Counted from the first letter of the stretch, positions 1 through 6,487 are shown. The stretch: 9,178 nt of DNA from Gemmataceae bacterium (GCA_026418875.1 JAOAAM010000464.1:1-9178); one strand, 5' to 3'. Notes: generated from the letters alone by a model not told the origin. Translations and numbers: made by a program.

Positions 1-19
1 AGATGTGTATAAGAGACAG
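1..19. other. Nextera/Tn5 mosaic-end adapter remnant (sequencing artefact)
   Basis: The first 19 bases are AGATGTGTATAAGAGACAG, which is exactly the Tn5 mosaic-end sequence used in Nextera library adapters. The nuoE reading frame runs cleanly in from the right and meets the adapter at position 20. The adapter is therefore untrimmed library sequence at a contig end and not genomic DNA. It should be masked, and no biology should be read into the apparent truncation of nuoE. Confidence 0.97.
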
Positions 20-133
20 GCGTAATTCGTCCTGGACGATGTGCAGTGCCGGCAGCGTCACCGCCTGTTTGCTCGGATAGCGTGGGATGTAGGCCTCGAT
101 CCGTCGCCGAATCTCCGGGGTCAGCACGCTCAT
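20..133 (-). CDS. nuoE: NADH-quinone oxidoreductase subunit E, N-terminal fragment
   Basis: This is the start of the 24 kDa subunit of respiratory complex I, a thioredoxin-fold protein that carries a [2Fe-2S] cluster in the peripheral NADH-oxidising arm. Only 38 codons are present. They begin MSVLTPEIRRRIEAYIPRYP and continue with KQAVTLPALHIVQDELR, the characteristic N-terminal helical part of NuoE (YPxK...LPALHxxQ). The cluster cysteines lie beyond the contig end. The ATG shares an ATGA overlap (133-130) with the nuoD stop, so translation is probably coupled to nuoD. The gene is cut by adapter sequence at position 19, so the truncation is technical. The identification rests on motif and on gene order after nuoD. 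Confidence 0.9.
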
Positions 134-1353
134 CGATCCAACTCCGCTGCGATGATATTCAGACTGCCCAGGATCGCCGGTACGTCGCTGATGAGATGGC
201 CTTCAACGAGGTACGGGAAGATGGCGAAATGGATGAACGAGGGTGGTCGGGTTCGCGCTCGGTAAGCCCGGCCCGTCCCGTCCGCCACGATGTAAAAACC
301 CAATTCCCCGTTCGCCGTTTCGTTGGCCCCGTACACCTCCTCCACCGGCACCTTCCACTGCCGATTCGTCATGATCAGCTCGAAGTGCTGGATCAGCCCC
401 TCGATGCTGCGATAGGTGGCCGACTTGTCCGGGATGACTGCCTTGCCTTCGATATCCACATTCACCGGCCCCGAGGGCAGGTTCTCGATCGCTTGCTGGA
501 TGATCTTCAAACTCTCCAGCATCTCGCCCATCCGCACCATATAACGGGCATAACAATCGCCTTCCTTGGCGCAGACGACTTGGAATTCCAACTCGGGGTA
601 GGCGAGGTACGGCTCGTCTTTGCGTAGATCACGGACCACGCCACTGGCACGGGCCAACGGGCCGGTCACGCTGAGGTTGATGGCGTCTTCCTTCGACAGC
701 ACGCCGACGCCGCGCGTCCGATCCATGAAGATGCGATTTTTGTTCAAGAGCCGGCTAATGTCCGCGTGCGCCTTGGGGAACCCGGCGACAAAGTCGCGCA
801 CCTTGCGGATCCAATCGTCGGTCACATCGGCCATCAACCCGCCGACTCGGGTGTAGCTCGGGTGAAAGCGCTGTCCGGCCGCCGTCTCGTAAATGTCGTA
901 GCACTTCTCCCGCTGATAGAAGGCATACAGGAAAGCGGTGAACGCCCCTAAATCGAGTGCCGCCGTGCCGACGTTCAGAAGATGATCGCTGATCCGAGCG
1001 ATCTCCGCCATGATCGTACGGATATAGCGGCATCGGGGCGTGATCTCGATTCCCAGCAGCTTCTCGACGACGTGATGCCAGGCGATCTCGTTGGCGATCG
1101 GCGAGATGTAGTTCATCCGATCGACGATGGTGACGTATTGGTTGAAGTCGAGGTCTTCGCCGAGCTTCTCGAACCCGGAATGCAAGTAGCCGATGTCGGG
1201 CACGGCGCGGACCACCGTCTCGCCGTCGAGGGTCAGAATGAGCCGCAGTGTCGTGTGGGTCGCGGGGTGCTGGGGGCCGAAATTCAGCGTGTAGAGGAAC
1301 TCCTTGTCTGGCGATTCCTCATCGAGCAGCGGTTCCAGTTGTTCCAGCGGCAT
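130..1353 (-). CDS. nuoD: NADH-quinone oxidoreductase subunit D (49 kDa)
   Basis: This is the 407-residue complex I subunit that forms the quinone-binding pocket with NuoB at the junction of the peripheral and membrane arms. It descends from the large subunit of NiFe hydrogenases. The GPQHPATH motif is at residues 26-33. By spacing against Thermus Nqo4 (from memory), His33, Tyr82 and Asp134 match the quinone-site residues His38, Tyr87 and Asp139. The C-terminal signature RARTRPPSFIHFAIFP and the ending GSLNIIAAELDR are present, with Asn where many homologues have Asp (GSLD). The start is well supported: AAGGAGGT lies at 1363-1370, nine bases before the ATG. It sits 54 bp downstream of nuoC and overlaps nuoE by four bases. 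The length is normal for the family. Confidence 0.97.
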   Translation of the reverse strand: MPLEQLEPLLDEESPDKEFLYTLNFGPQHPATHTTLRLILTLDGETVVRAVPDIGYLHSGFEKLGEDLDFNQYVTIVDRMNYISPIANEIAWHHVVEKLLGIEITPRCRYIRTIMAEIARISDHLLNVGTAALDLGAFTAFLYAFYQREKCYDIYETAAGQRFHPSYTRVGGLMADVTDDWIRKVRDFVAGFPKAHADISRLLNKNRIFMDRTRGVGVLSKEDAINLSVTGPLARASGVVRDLRKDEPYLAYPELEFQVVCAKEGDCYARYMVRMGEMLESLKIIQQAIENLPSGPVNVDIEGKAVIPDKSATYRSIEGLIQHFELIMTNRQWKVPVEEVYGANETANGELGFYIVADGTGRAYRARTRPPSFIHFAIFPYLVEGHLISDVPAILGSLNIIAAELDR

Positions 1354-1362
1354 GGGACGGCG

Positions 1363-1370
1363 ACCTCCTT
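1363..1370 (-). promoter_or_regulatory. Ribosome binding site of nuoD
   Basis: On the minus strand this reads AAGGAGGT, a full anti-16S match nine bases upstream of the nuoD ATG. It is the strongest Shine-Dalgarno in the operon and fixes the start. Confidence 0.85.
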
Positions 1371-1407
1371 CAGCGGGTCTGGCTTCTCCAAAGCACGGTG
1401 GATTCGG

Positions 1408-1911
1408 TCAACCCTCGGCCCGGGCAATGGCCGGGAAGTTGTGTCGCTCCAAACGACCCCGCAGCGGGTAATCCTTCCGCAGTGGATACGAGGCGAATCC
1501 CTCCGGCATCAGGATGCGCCGCAAATCCGGGTGACCCTCGAACACGATGCCGAACATGTCGAAGACTTCCCGCTCCAACCAGTCCGCCCCCTTCCACAGG
1601 GGGAAAGCGGACGGCAGCCGCGGCTCGGGATCGTTCACGAACGTCTTGACGATCACCCGCTCGCCAGTCGTCGTGTTCACCAGGCAGTAGACCACGCCGT
1701 AACGGTCCGTGGCATTGGGGTAATGCAAGTAATCGACGGCCGTCACGTCGGCCAGCATGTCGAACCCCGCCTGCTCCTTCAACGCCCTCAAGGCGTCGAA
1801 CAAACGGTCGGCGGGCACCACGATGCGGAAATTGTCGCGGAATTGACTCGTGCGGAAGCCTTCCTCTCCGAGCGTCGATCGCAGCACTGCAACGGTCGAG
1901 CTGTGATCCAT
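1408..1911 (-). CDS. nuoC: NADH-quinone oxidoreductase subunit C (30 kDa)
   Basis: This 167-residue complex I subunit of the peripheral arm packs against NuoD and NuoB and has no cofactor of its own. The family signature is clear at residues 113-134 ([20 protein letters not shown]), followed by a C-terminal RKDYPLRG. The length is at the short end of the NuoC range and there is no fusion to NuoD. I chose the ATG at 1911 because TGGGAG lies six bases before it. An in-frame ATG at 1926 would add five residues (MWEST), but its nearest purine run (AGGAG) is about 13 bases away. The gene is 78 bp downstream of nuoB and 54 bp upstream of nuoD, inside the nuoABCDE order. Confidence 0.95.
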   Translation of the reverse strand: MDHSSTVAVLRSTLGEEGFRTSQFRDNFRIVVPADRLFDALRALKEQAGFDMLADVTAVDYLHYPNATDRYGVVYCLVNTTTGERVIVKTFVNDPEPRLPSAFPLWKGADWLEREVFDMFGIVFEGHPDLRRILMPEGFASYPLRKDYPLRGRLERHNFPAIARAEG

Positions 1912-1917
1912 CGTTGA

Positions 1918-1923
1918 CTCCCA
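1918..1923 (-). promoter_or_regulatory. Ribosome binding site that decides the nuoC start
   Basis: TGGGAG on the minus strand, six bases before ATG 1911. It lies inside the first codons of the longer reading from 1926, so it favours the shorter protein. Confidence 0.6.
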
Positions 1924-1989
1924 CATACCGCTTGCTGAACTCCTGTGCCCCTTGCGACTCTCGAGGATCTCGCGTCCCGAGCAAGACCG

Positions 1990-2583
1990 TCAATTCGCCT
2001 CCCACTCCTGCGTGGCGGTCCGGTAATCTCCCGGCGCGACGATTTTCTCTTGGGGGGCCAATTCAAGTGCCAACGCGCGGGGCCGTTCCGGTGCTTTGCG
2101 TTCCTCAAATTCCCGGCCAAACAGCGTGCCTTTCTTCTTGACCTTCTCCTGAATGTCCAGGACCGCCCGGATCAGTTGTTCGGGCCGGGGAGGACATCCA
2201 GGGACGTACACGTCCACCGGGATGAAGCGGTCGATCCCCTGCACCACGGCGTAAGTGTCGAAGACTCCGCCGCTCGAGGCACAGGCCCCCATCGAGATGC
2301 ACCACTTCGGCTCGGGCATTTGCAGCCAGATCCGCTGCATGACGGGAACCATTTTCATGACCACCCGGCCGGCGACGATCATCAGATCGCACTGCCGTGG
2401 GCTGAAGCGAATCGCCTCGGAACCGAACCGGGCCAGGTCGTACCGGGAGGATGCCGTCGCCATCAGTTCGATACCGCAGCACGCCGTCGCAAACGGCATC
2501 GGCCAGAGACTGTTGGCACGAACGAAATTCGCCAACCAATCCAATTGCGTGATCAGGAAGTTTTCGTTCGGTCTCACCGCCAT
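1990..2583 (-). CDS. nuoB: NADH-quinone oxidoreductase subunit B (cluster N2 subunit)
   Basis: This is the 197-residue PSST subunit of complex I. It binds the terminal [4Fe-4S] cluster N2, which reduces quinone at the NuoB/NuoD interface. The four ligands are all present: the tandem Cys35-Cys36 (ATACCGIE), Cys101 ([10 protein letters not shown]) and Cys130 (VPGCPPRPE). Their spacing of 65 and 29 residues matches the E. coli ligand spacing. A charged tail of about 45 residues follows the conserved core. I chose the ATG at 2583, which overlaps the end of nuoA by ten bases and has AGGGGGT seven bases upstream. A TTG at 2604 would add seven residues and overlap nuoA by 31 bases, which is less likely. 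Confidence 0.96.
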   Translation of the reverse strand: MAVRPNENFLITQLDWLANFVRANSLWPMPFATACCGIELMATASSRYDLARFGSEAIRFSPRQCDLMIVAGRVVMKMVPVMQRIWLQMPEPKWCISMGACASSGGVFDTYAVVQGIDRFIPVDVYVPGCPPRPEQLIRAVLDIQEKVKKKGTLFGREFEERKAPERPRALALELAPQEKIVAPGDYRTATQEWEAN

Positions 2584-3014
2584 TGGAAGACCCCCTTCCG
2601 CCAAGCGTAGACGTAGGCCACGGCCAGCGTGGCGAGGAAGACCAGAATTTCCAGGAACACGATCCGACCGAAGATCGGGCGCCAGCTCGGGTCAGCATCT
2701 GGACCGTAAGCAATGACGGCCCAAGGATAGAGGAAGAGCAACTCGACGTCGAACACCAGAAACAGGATCGCGATCAAATAGAACTTGACGTCGAATCGCT
2801 GCCGAGTGTCGCCGATCGGGTCCATGCCGGACTCGTAGGGCATCAACTTCACCGGCGTGTCCTTCCGCGGGCTGAACAGGTGGGAACCGATCAACGCCGC
2901 AATCGGAATCAGCAGGCAAACACCCAAGTACAGGAAAATCGGATAGTAAGTCGACAGATCGAACGCCTGCCCGGAGGCGGCGGCCCCAACCGCTCCCGCA
3001 ACCGCCGCGATCAT
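2574..3014 (-). CDS. nuoA: NADH-quinone oxidoreductase subunit A
   Basis: This 146-residue integral membrane subunit of complex I (ND3 homologue) is the first gene of the nuo operon. It has three predicted membrane helices at about residues 23-46, 77-101 and 116-137. The loop between helices 1 and 2 carries the family motif YESGMDPIG (60-68), and [18 protein letters not shown] follows with the conserved acidic residue (Glu91) inside helix 2. In the family this loop lies near the quinone tunnel. NuoA often has about 120 residues. The extra length here is mostly an Ala/Gly-rich N-terminus. The ATG at 3014 is supported by AGGAG at 3023-3027, eight bases upstream. A promoter lies at 3067-3094, and the 3' end overlaps nuoB. 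Confidence 0.96.
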   Translation of the reverse strand: MIAAVAGAVGAAASGQAFDLSTYYPIFLYLGVCLLIPIAALIGSHLFSPRKDTPVKLMPYESGMDPIGDTRQRFDVKFYLIAILFLVFDVELLFLYPWAVIAYGPDADPSWRPIFGRIVFLEILVFLATLAVAYVYAWRKGVFQWR

Positions 3015-3036
3015 TCGGGAGTCTCCTGTCTACTTT

Positions 3037-3050
3037 GTGAAAAAATTCAC
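3037..3050. other. Perfect inverted repeat in the nuo leader
   Basis: GTGAAAAAATTCAC is a 5-bp perfect inverted repeat around an AAAA centre. It lies between the predicted nuo transcription start (about 3060) and the nuoA ribosome binding site (3023-3027). It could be an operator or a small leader hairpin. The symmetry is directly visible; the function is not. Confidence 0.4.
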
Positions 3051-3066
3051 GAACTCGCCCCGGGCA

Positions 3067-3094
3067 GTTATAGGCCAAGGGGCACTCCCGTCAA
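3067..3094 (-). promoter_or_regulatory. Sigma70-type promoter of the nuo operon
   Basis: On the minus strand, TTGACG (3094-3089) and TATAAC (3072-3067) are separated by 16 bases. Each hexamer matches five of six consensus positions. The -35 box begins only 15 bases after the stop of the upstream phosphorylase gene, and a leader of about 45 bases would precede nuoA. The operon therefore probably has its own promoter even though it is co-directional with the gene upstream. Confidence 0.7.
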
Positions 3095-3108
3095 GCCACT
3101 CGACTTCC

Positions 3109-3882
3109 TCAAATCCTCGCCAGAGCATGTTCCAGCACCCGACGTAAACGATCGGCTGCCTGCTGAACCATCCGCAAAACGTCGGCATGACTCAACGGTT
3201 CAGGCGACAGCCCTGCGGCCCGGTTGGCGATGCAGGAGATGGCCGCGACCTCCAAGCCAAGCCTGGCCGCGGTTTCGGCTTCATGCACCGTGGACATGCC
3301 GACCGCATCGGCACCGATCACTCGCAACGCTCGAACCTCCGCGGGAGTTTCATAGTTCGGGCCGAAGACCCCCGCATAAATGCCTTGGGTCAGCGGCACA
3401 CCCACCGATCGGCCCGACTCGCTGAGTATCCCGTTCCACTCGGATGAATAAACGCGGCTGGGCACGACGTCCGGCCACCAGTGCTTTTTCATCGTGTTCA
3501 AATGCGCTTCAAGCAGCATCAGGCTGCCCGGAGCTTGCGCTTCCCCGATCCCCCCGGCAGCGTTGGTCAGCCAAACCATTCCGACCCCCAATTCTTGGGC
3601 CAGCGTGATCGGCCGGGCCACCGCGTCGGCATCATGCCCCTCGTAGAAATGGACCCTTCCCTGAAACACGAGCAGACGGCACGAGGAGAATTCATGCAAA
3701 ACCAATCGGCCCCGATGACCGACCACGCTGGTTCCAGGCAGGCCGGGTAGTTCCGCGAATGGCACCGAGGAAATGGTCCGCCAGCCGTCGGAAATCGCAT
3801 TCAATCCCGAACCGAGAACCAACGCAACCCTCGGCCGCTCCGCCCGACACGCCGACGCCATTTCCACGAAACGCGATGACAT
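3109..3882 (-). CDS. Purine nucleoside phosphorylase (trimeric PNP family)
   Basis: This 257-residue cytosolic enzyme of purine salvage splits purine nucleosides with phosphate into the base and (deoxy)ribose-1-phosphate. The motifs are those of the low-molecular-mass trimeric class: GSGL (24-27) and HRGRL (from His56) for phosphate, GRVHFYEG (75-82, His78), TNAAGG (106-111), GPNYETPAE (174-182, Glu178), VGMST (194-198), Asn220 at the base site, and the C-terminal SPEPLSHADVL. Differences from common members are STVHE where STVPE is usual, and AHLNT where DHINL is usual. The start at ATG 3882 has no Shine-Dalgarno; upstream is AAAAAATATGCTGGCCCC. Substrate choice among inosine, guanosine and methylthioadenosine cannot be decided here. 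The gene is divergent from the haem protein gene at 3971. Confidence 0.93.
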   Translation of the reverse strand: MSSRFVEMASACRAERPRVALVLGSGLNAISDGWRTISSVPFAELPGLPGTSVVGHRGRLVLHEFSSCRLLVFQGRVHFYEGHDADAVARPITLAQELGVGMVWLTNAAGGIGEAQAPGSLMLLEAHLNTMKKHWWPDVVPSRVYSSEWNGILSESGRSVGVPLTQGIYAGVFGPNYETPAEVRALRVIGADAVGMSTVHEAETAARLGLEVAAISCIANRAAGLSPEPLSHADVLRMVQQAADRLRRVLEHALARI

Positions 3883-3911
3883 GGGGCCAGCATATTTTTT
3901 CTCACCCGCCC

Positions 3912-3939
3912 TTGCACCCTGATTTCAAAAGTTTATAAT
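3912..3939 (+). promoter_or_regulatory. Promoter of the c-type haem protein gene
   Basis: A perfect TATAAT (3934-3939) lies 16 bases after a partial -35, TTGCAC (3912-3917). The start of transcription would fall near 3946, inside the inverted repeat at 3941-3954. On the opposite strand TATAAA (3937-3932) overlaps the same -10 and could serve the divergent phosphorylase gene, although it lacks a good -35. Confidence 0.65.
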
Positions 3940-3940
3940 C

Positions 3941-3954
3941 GGATACAAATATCC
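3941..3954. other. Perfect inverted repeat at the expected transcription start
   Basis: GGATACAAATATCC is a 5-bp perfect inverted repeat with a 4-base centre. It starts one base after the TATAAT box and ends six bases before the Shine-Dalgarno. A protein bound here would block transcription initiation, so it is operator-like. A 5' mRNA hairpin is the alternative. Confidence 0.45.
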
Positions 3955-3960
3955 TAAATT

Positions 3961-3966
3961 GGAGGT
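3961..3966 (+). promoter_or_regulatory. Ribosome binding site that decides the start of the haem protein
   Basis: GGAGGT lies four bases before ATG 3971. An in-frame TTG at 3959 would place this site inside the coding sequence and add four residues before the signal peptide, so ATG 3971 is preferred. Confidence 0.75.
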
Positions 3967-3970
3967 GCCC

Positions 3971-4492
3971 ATGCGAACGCGGCAACGATTGGTCCGAACG
4001 GCATTTTTGACGGCAGCCATCGCCCTGTCGTGGGGGAACGCAGGTAAAACAGGCGACCCCAACGTCCCCGATCCGCAAGCCTTGGAGCGGACTCGGGAGC
4101 AGGTCCGCATGCTCGACACGCTCTACAAGAATGCGGTGGTGTCAATCACGAAGAACTATGTCAGCCAACAGGCAGATGTGCCGGCAGCCGCAGTGGCCAA
4201 GGACGTCTTCGAGGCGATGAAGAGCGGGAAATATCACAACGCGCGGCTCATCGATGTCACGGGTCGGCCGAAAAACAAGGAGAACGTCGCGAAAACGGAC
4301 TTCGAAAAGGCCGCCGTCGAAGCGATTCGCTCGGGCAAGGATTATTTCGAGGAAGTCGCAGTCGTCGACGGCAAGCCGGTGTTGCGAGCGGCCACCGTCG
4401 TACCCGCCGTGATGGAACAATGCATCGTCTGCCACGGCAAGCGGGAGAAAAACTTGCTTGGCACGATCGTCTACGAACTGCCGATCAAGTGA
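3971..4492 (+). CDS. Exported c-type haem protein, Tll0287-like (DUF3365) domain
   Basis: This 173-residue protein has a signal peptide (basic RTRQR start, hydrophobic core at about residues 10-22) and is predicted to be exported. The mature part resembles the Tll0287-like/DUF3365 family, a PAS-like fold with one covalently bound haem. That family is found alone or as the sensor part of signalling proteins. The c-type haem motif CIVCH is at 151-155, close to the C-terminus, and is preceded by the family pattern of a GRPKNKENV-like loop and GKPVLRAATVV. These are the only two cysteines, so the distal Cys ligand described for cyanobacterial Tll0287 is absent. His89 (KYHNARL) is one possible substitute. 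No transmembrane anchor or signalling domain follows, so it is a free periplasmic haem protein of unknown partner. Confidence 0.82.
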   Translation: MRTRQRLVRTAFLTAAIALSWGNAGKTGDPNVPDPQALERTREQVRMLDTLYKNAVVSITKNYVSQQADVPAAAVAKDVFEAMKSGKYHNARLIDVTGRPKNKENVAKTDFEKAAVEAIRSGKDYFEEVAVVDGKPVLRAATVVPAVMEQCIVCHGKREKNLLGTIVYELPIK

Positions 4493-4515
4493 CCCATAGC
4501 AGCCACCGTGATTTC

Positions 4516-4553
4516 CGGGTGGGCGGCGATTTCGTCGCTCCGCCGCCTGCCCG
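4516..4553 (+). terminator. Strong hairpin between convergent genes
   Basis: Bases 4516-4528 pair with 4541-4553 in a 13-bp stem around a 12-base loop. In plus-strand RNA two of the pairs are G-U and the rest are Watson-Crick. It starts 24 bases after the haem protein stop and ends 14 bases before the 3' end of the gene on the other strand. No U-tract follows, so it may act as a transcript 3'-end barrier without being a classic intrinsic terminator. In minus-strand RNA the two G-U pairs become mismatches, so the structure favours the plus-strand transcript. Confidence 0.55.
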
Positions 4554-4566
4554 CCTGCGATTCGGC

Positions 4567-5277
4567 TCACCAACTTTCCTGAAACCGCGCATTCGACTTG
4601 GCCATCATCGCGGCAAGAATCAACTCAACGCACGTCTCGCTGCCCAATGCGCTCGAGTTGAGGATCAGGTCGAAGGCGGTGGGGGCATCGCCCGGCCGAA
4701 AGCGCCGTTGAATGTAATCCCGGCGTTGGGCGTCCCTCGTGGCTACCTCCCGCTGAGCTTCCTCAAATGTCAAACGCAACAGCTGGCTCAAGTAGGCGAC
4801 TCGGTCGTCCAGCGGTGCGATCAGTTGCACGTGCAAGGTCGATTCCCGCGGGAGCAGATAACCGGCCCCGCGGCCGACGAAGACGACCTCGCCTTTCGCG
4901 GCCAAGGCGAGGATCAACCGGGCGACCGGCTCGTCGTCGGCGTCGAGGGTTGCCAGGCCACCTCGTTGCAGCCGTTCCAACTGTTCGTCAATCCAGCGCG
5001 TCGTTTCGAGCGGGAGTTCGGCAAGCAGGGACGAGACAGCCGAGGGATCTTGGGCGGTATAGCCGAGCATCTCTCGATCGCAAACCAGCCAACCGCAACG
5101 TTCGCCGATCCGCCGCGCAATCGCCGTACCCCGCGCCCCGGCCTCGCGGCTGATGGCGATGGACGGGGCCAGAGGCAACGTCGCCGCTGCCGACTCGCCA
5201 CGATCCCCAGCATAGCCATGCAACGGACCCTCCGGCGGCTCCGGGTTCGTCGGCTCGGCTTCATCGGGCAGTGTCAT
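4567..5277 (-). CDS. Cytidylate-kinase-like family protein
   Basis: This 236-residue protein belongs to the cytidylate-kinase-like P-loop family (Cytidylate_kin_2 type), which differs from housekeeping Cmk. A Pro/Glu-rich N-terminus of about 37 residues precedes the domain. The nucleotide-binding start SIAISREAGARGTAIARR (39-56) matches the family pattern ISREYGSGGxxIA and lacks a classic Walker Lys-Ser/Thr. FVGRGAGYLL (133-142), an Arg-rich lid-like RDAQRRDYIQRRF (181-193) and DLILNSS (203-209) follow. Substrate and reaction are unproven for most of this family. Its ATG overlaps the stop of the permease gene (ATGA, 5277-5274), which implies coupled translation. The frame stays open further upstream to 5718, but that part is only the shadow of the permease gene. 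Confidence 0.85.
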   Translation of the reverse strand: MTLPDEAEPTNPEPPEGPLHGYAGDRGESAAATLPLAPSIAISREAGARGTAIARRIGERCGWLVCDREMLGYTAQDPSAVSSLLAELPLETTRWIDEQLERLQRGGLATLDADDEPVARLILALAAKGEVVFVGRGAGYLLPRESTLHVQLIAPLDDRVAYLSQLLRLTFEEAQREVATRDAQRRDYIQRRFRPGDAPTAFDLILNSSALGSETCVELILAAMMAKSNARFQESW

Positions 5278-6200
5278 AGGTCGTCTTCGTACTCCTGACG
5301 CGAAAACACCCACATCCCCACCAGCGTGAACACCACCGTGCTGCCCAGCAAGACGGCCCAAGCGATGGGCGGGCGCACCGGGGCGTAGACTGTCAGGGCG
5401 TCCGGCGAGATATTCATCCCCTGCGTCGCCGCATACATCAGCGACCGGATGTAAAAACTGATACTCAAGCGCTTCAAGTCGCCGGGAAGGTCGCCGACCA
5501 GCGTCTCGAAGAAGAATGAGTACAGCAGGGCGACGATGGCCGGCCGACGGAACGCTGCCGCCATCAAATGGAACAAGGCCGAGAAGGCGAAGGTTCCTGC
5601 GAACACCGCCGGCCAGTAGGTACGAAATGCCAACCGCCCGGGTTCCCCCCCAGCGTAACAGATCAGGGCGAATCCCCCGACGTTCAGCCCCAAGCACCAA
5701 GGCAGTGCCGCCAGCCACTTGGCCAGGTAAATCGACCAGCGCGGCAAGGGTCGCGTGAACAGCCAGATCAACGTCCTTTGCTCCCGCTCCTGGCCAATCG
5801 CATCCGTCGCGAAACTCAATGTCCAGATCGGCAGCAAGAAGGCTTGAAACGTGGCAAAGACGATCCAGCGAGAAAGCATCAAAAAGCCAGAGTTTTCCAG
5901 CGCTGCCCCCACCGACCCGATGATCCCCCAGTGCACGGCCGATGCCTCGGGTACGCGACCGACCATCGCCTGCTGCTGGCTGAGGCGGACCAGATGTGTG
6001 TTCAGGGTTTCACGGTAAGGGCGGACTCGGAGCCGACCGAAGTTCCATCGGTCGAAATAGCTGTTCACCCCGACGAACAGCGTGACCATGACGAGCAAGC
6101 CCAGGGCAATACCCACCATTTGCCGGAACCGCGCCTGCCGCTTAACGCTCAGGGCGACCAAGGTCAACCAGGCGCGGAGCATGTTGGGTGCCGGCCGCAT
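5274..6200 (-). CDS. ABC-2-type transporter permease
   Basis: This 308-residue membrane protein has about six hydrophobic segments (roughly residues 28-47, 112-133, 160-182, 195-217, 219-236 and 279-299). A large extracytoplasmic loop lies between the first two. The segment GQEREQRTLIWLFTRPLPRW (136-155) is the coupling-helix region typical of ABC-2 permeases (E-R-x-x-x-T-L...RPLxR). No ATP-binding subunit is present in the window. The gene just upstream on this strand is a tRNA, so the partner must be encoded elsewhere. The cargo is unknown. I chose ATG 6200, since the open frame further upstream runs into the tRNA gene. ATG 6182 is an alternative, and neither has a clear Shine-Dalgarno. The gene is translationally coupled to the cytidylate-kinase-like gene downstream. 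Confidence 0.82.
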   Translation of the reverse strand: MRPAPNMLRAWLTLVALSVKRQARFRQMVGIALGLLVMVTLFVGVNSYFDRWNFGRLRVRPYRETLNTHLVRLSQQQAMVGRVPEASAVHWGIIGSVGAALENSGFLMLSRWIVFATFQAFLLPIWTLSFATDAIGQEREQRTLIWLFTRPLPRWSIYLAKWLAALPWCLGLNVGGFALICYAGGEPGRLAFRTYWPAVFAGTFAFSALFHLMAAAFRRPAIVALLYSFFFETLVGDLPGDLKRLSISFYIRSLMYAATQGMNISPDALTVYAPVRPPIAWAVLLGSTVVFTLVGMWVFSRQEYEDDL

Positions 6201-6236
6201 CAATGCTTGCGTTTCCACGAGGTATGTTGATACGAA

Positions 6237-6256
6237 TTTCGCTGCCGGAAGCGAAA
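6237..6256 (-). other. Hairpin in the leader between the tRNA and the permease gene
   Basis: TTTCGCT (6237-6243) and AGCGAAA (6250-6256) form a perfect 7-bp stem with a 6-base loop, 37 bases upstream of the permease ATG. There is no U-run after it on the minus strand. It may shape the permease leader or end the tRNA transcript. The rest of the 191-bp stretch 6201-6391 holds nothing else I can support. Confidence 0.35.
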
Positions 6257-6391
6257 GCGATTTTGCCGCGCTGAGATTGTGCGGATCGTGTCGATGCGTT
6301 CTTTCAGATGACGAAATGTTCGCGAAGGGACTGGCTCGTCCGTGTTGGCGAAGGAGACACGGCGATGCAATGAGGCAGGATCTAGTTGGAG

Positions 6392-6474
6392 TGCCGAAGG
6401 TGGGAGTTGAACCCACACACCCTTGCGGGTAACGGATTTTGAGTCCGTCGCGTCTGCCATTCCGCCACTTCGGC
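6392..6474 (-). tRNA. tRNA-Leu, anticodon CAA
   Basis: This 83-base gene folds as a class II tRNA. The acceptor stem is GCCGAAG/CTTCGGC (6474-6468 with 6399-6393), with discriminator base A at 6392. The anticodon stem is ACGGA/TCCGT around the loop CTCAAAA, giving anticodon CAA at 6441-6439, which reads UUG. A long variable arm (ACCCGCAAGGGT region) and the T-arm TGGGTTCAACTCCCA complete it. The discriminator A and the long variable arm are leucine-type identity features. The 3' CCA is not encoded (CTCC follows), so it must be added enzymatically. Confidence 0.96.
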
Positions 6475-6487
6475 GAGGGATACTAGA

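Noticed and set aside
46..627. Long plus-strand open frame opposite nuoD
   Set aside because: It is antisense to a clear nuoD gene, its protein is rich in His, Pro and Arg as expected for a GC-rich shadow, and it has no recognisable motif.
982..1917. 311-codon plus-strand open frame across nuoD and nuoC
   Set aside because: It runs across two well-identified genes on the other strand and across the gap between them, with no domain and no ribosome binding site.
2583..3425. 280-codon plus-strand open frame across nuoA and the phosphorylase
   Set aside because: It covers the nuo promoter and two real genes in antisense, and its composition is that of a shadow frame.
5278..5718. N-terminal extension of the cytidylate-kinase-like protein
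   Set aside because: The frame is open, but the translation there is compositionally odd and lies wholly inside the permease gene. The ATG at 5277 with the ATGA overlap is a better start.
6340..6362. CCGTGT/ACACGG stem downstream of tRNA-Leu as its terminator
   Set aside because: The stem is only six pairs with an 11-base loop and no U-run on the minus strand, which is too weak to call.
6201..6416. Longer permease start inside the tRNA
   Set aside because: It would add 72 residues coded partly by the tRNA gene. They have no membrane or signal character that fits the family.
6200..6460. 86-codon minus-strand frame (starting MADATDSKSV) between the tRNA and the permease
   Set aside because: It begins inside the tRNA-Leu gene. 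Such tRNA-derived N-termini are a known annotation artefact, and the remainder shows no motif.
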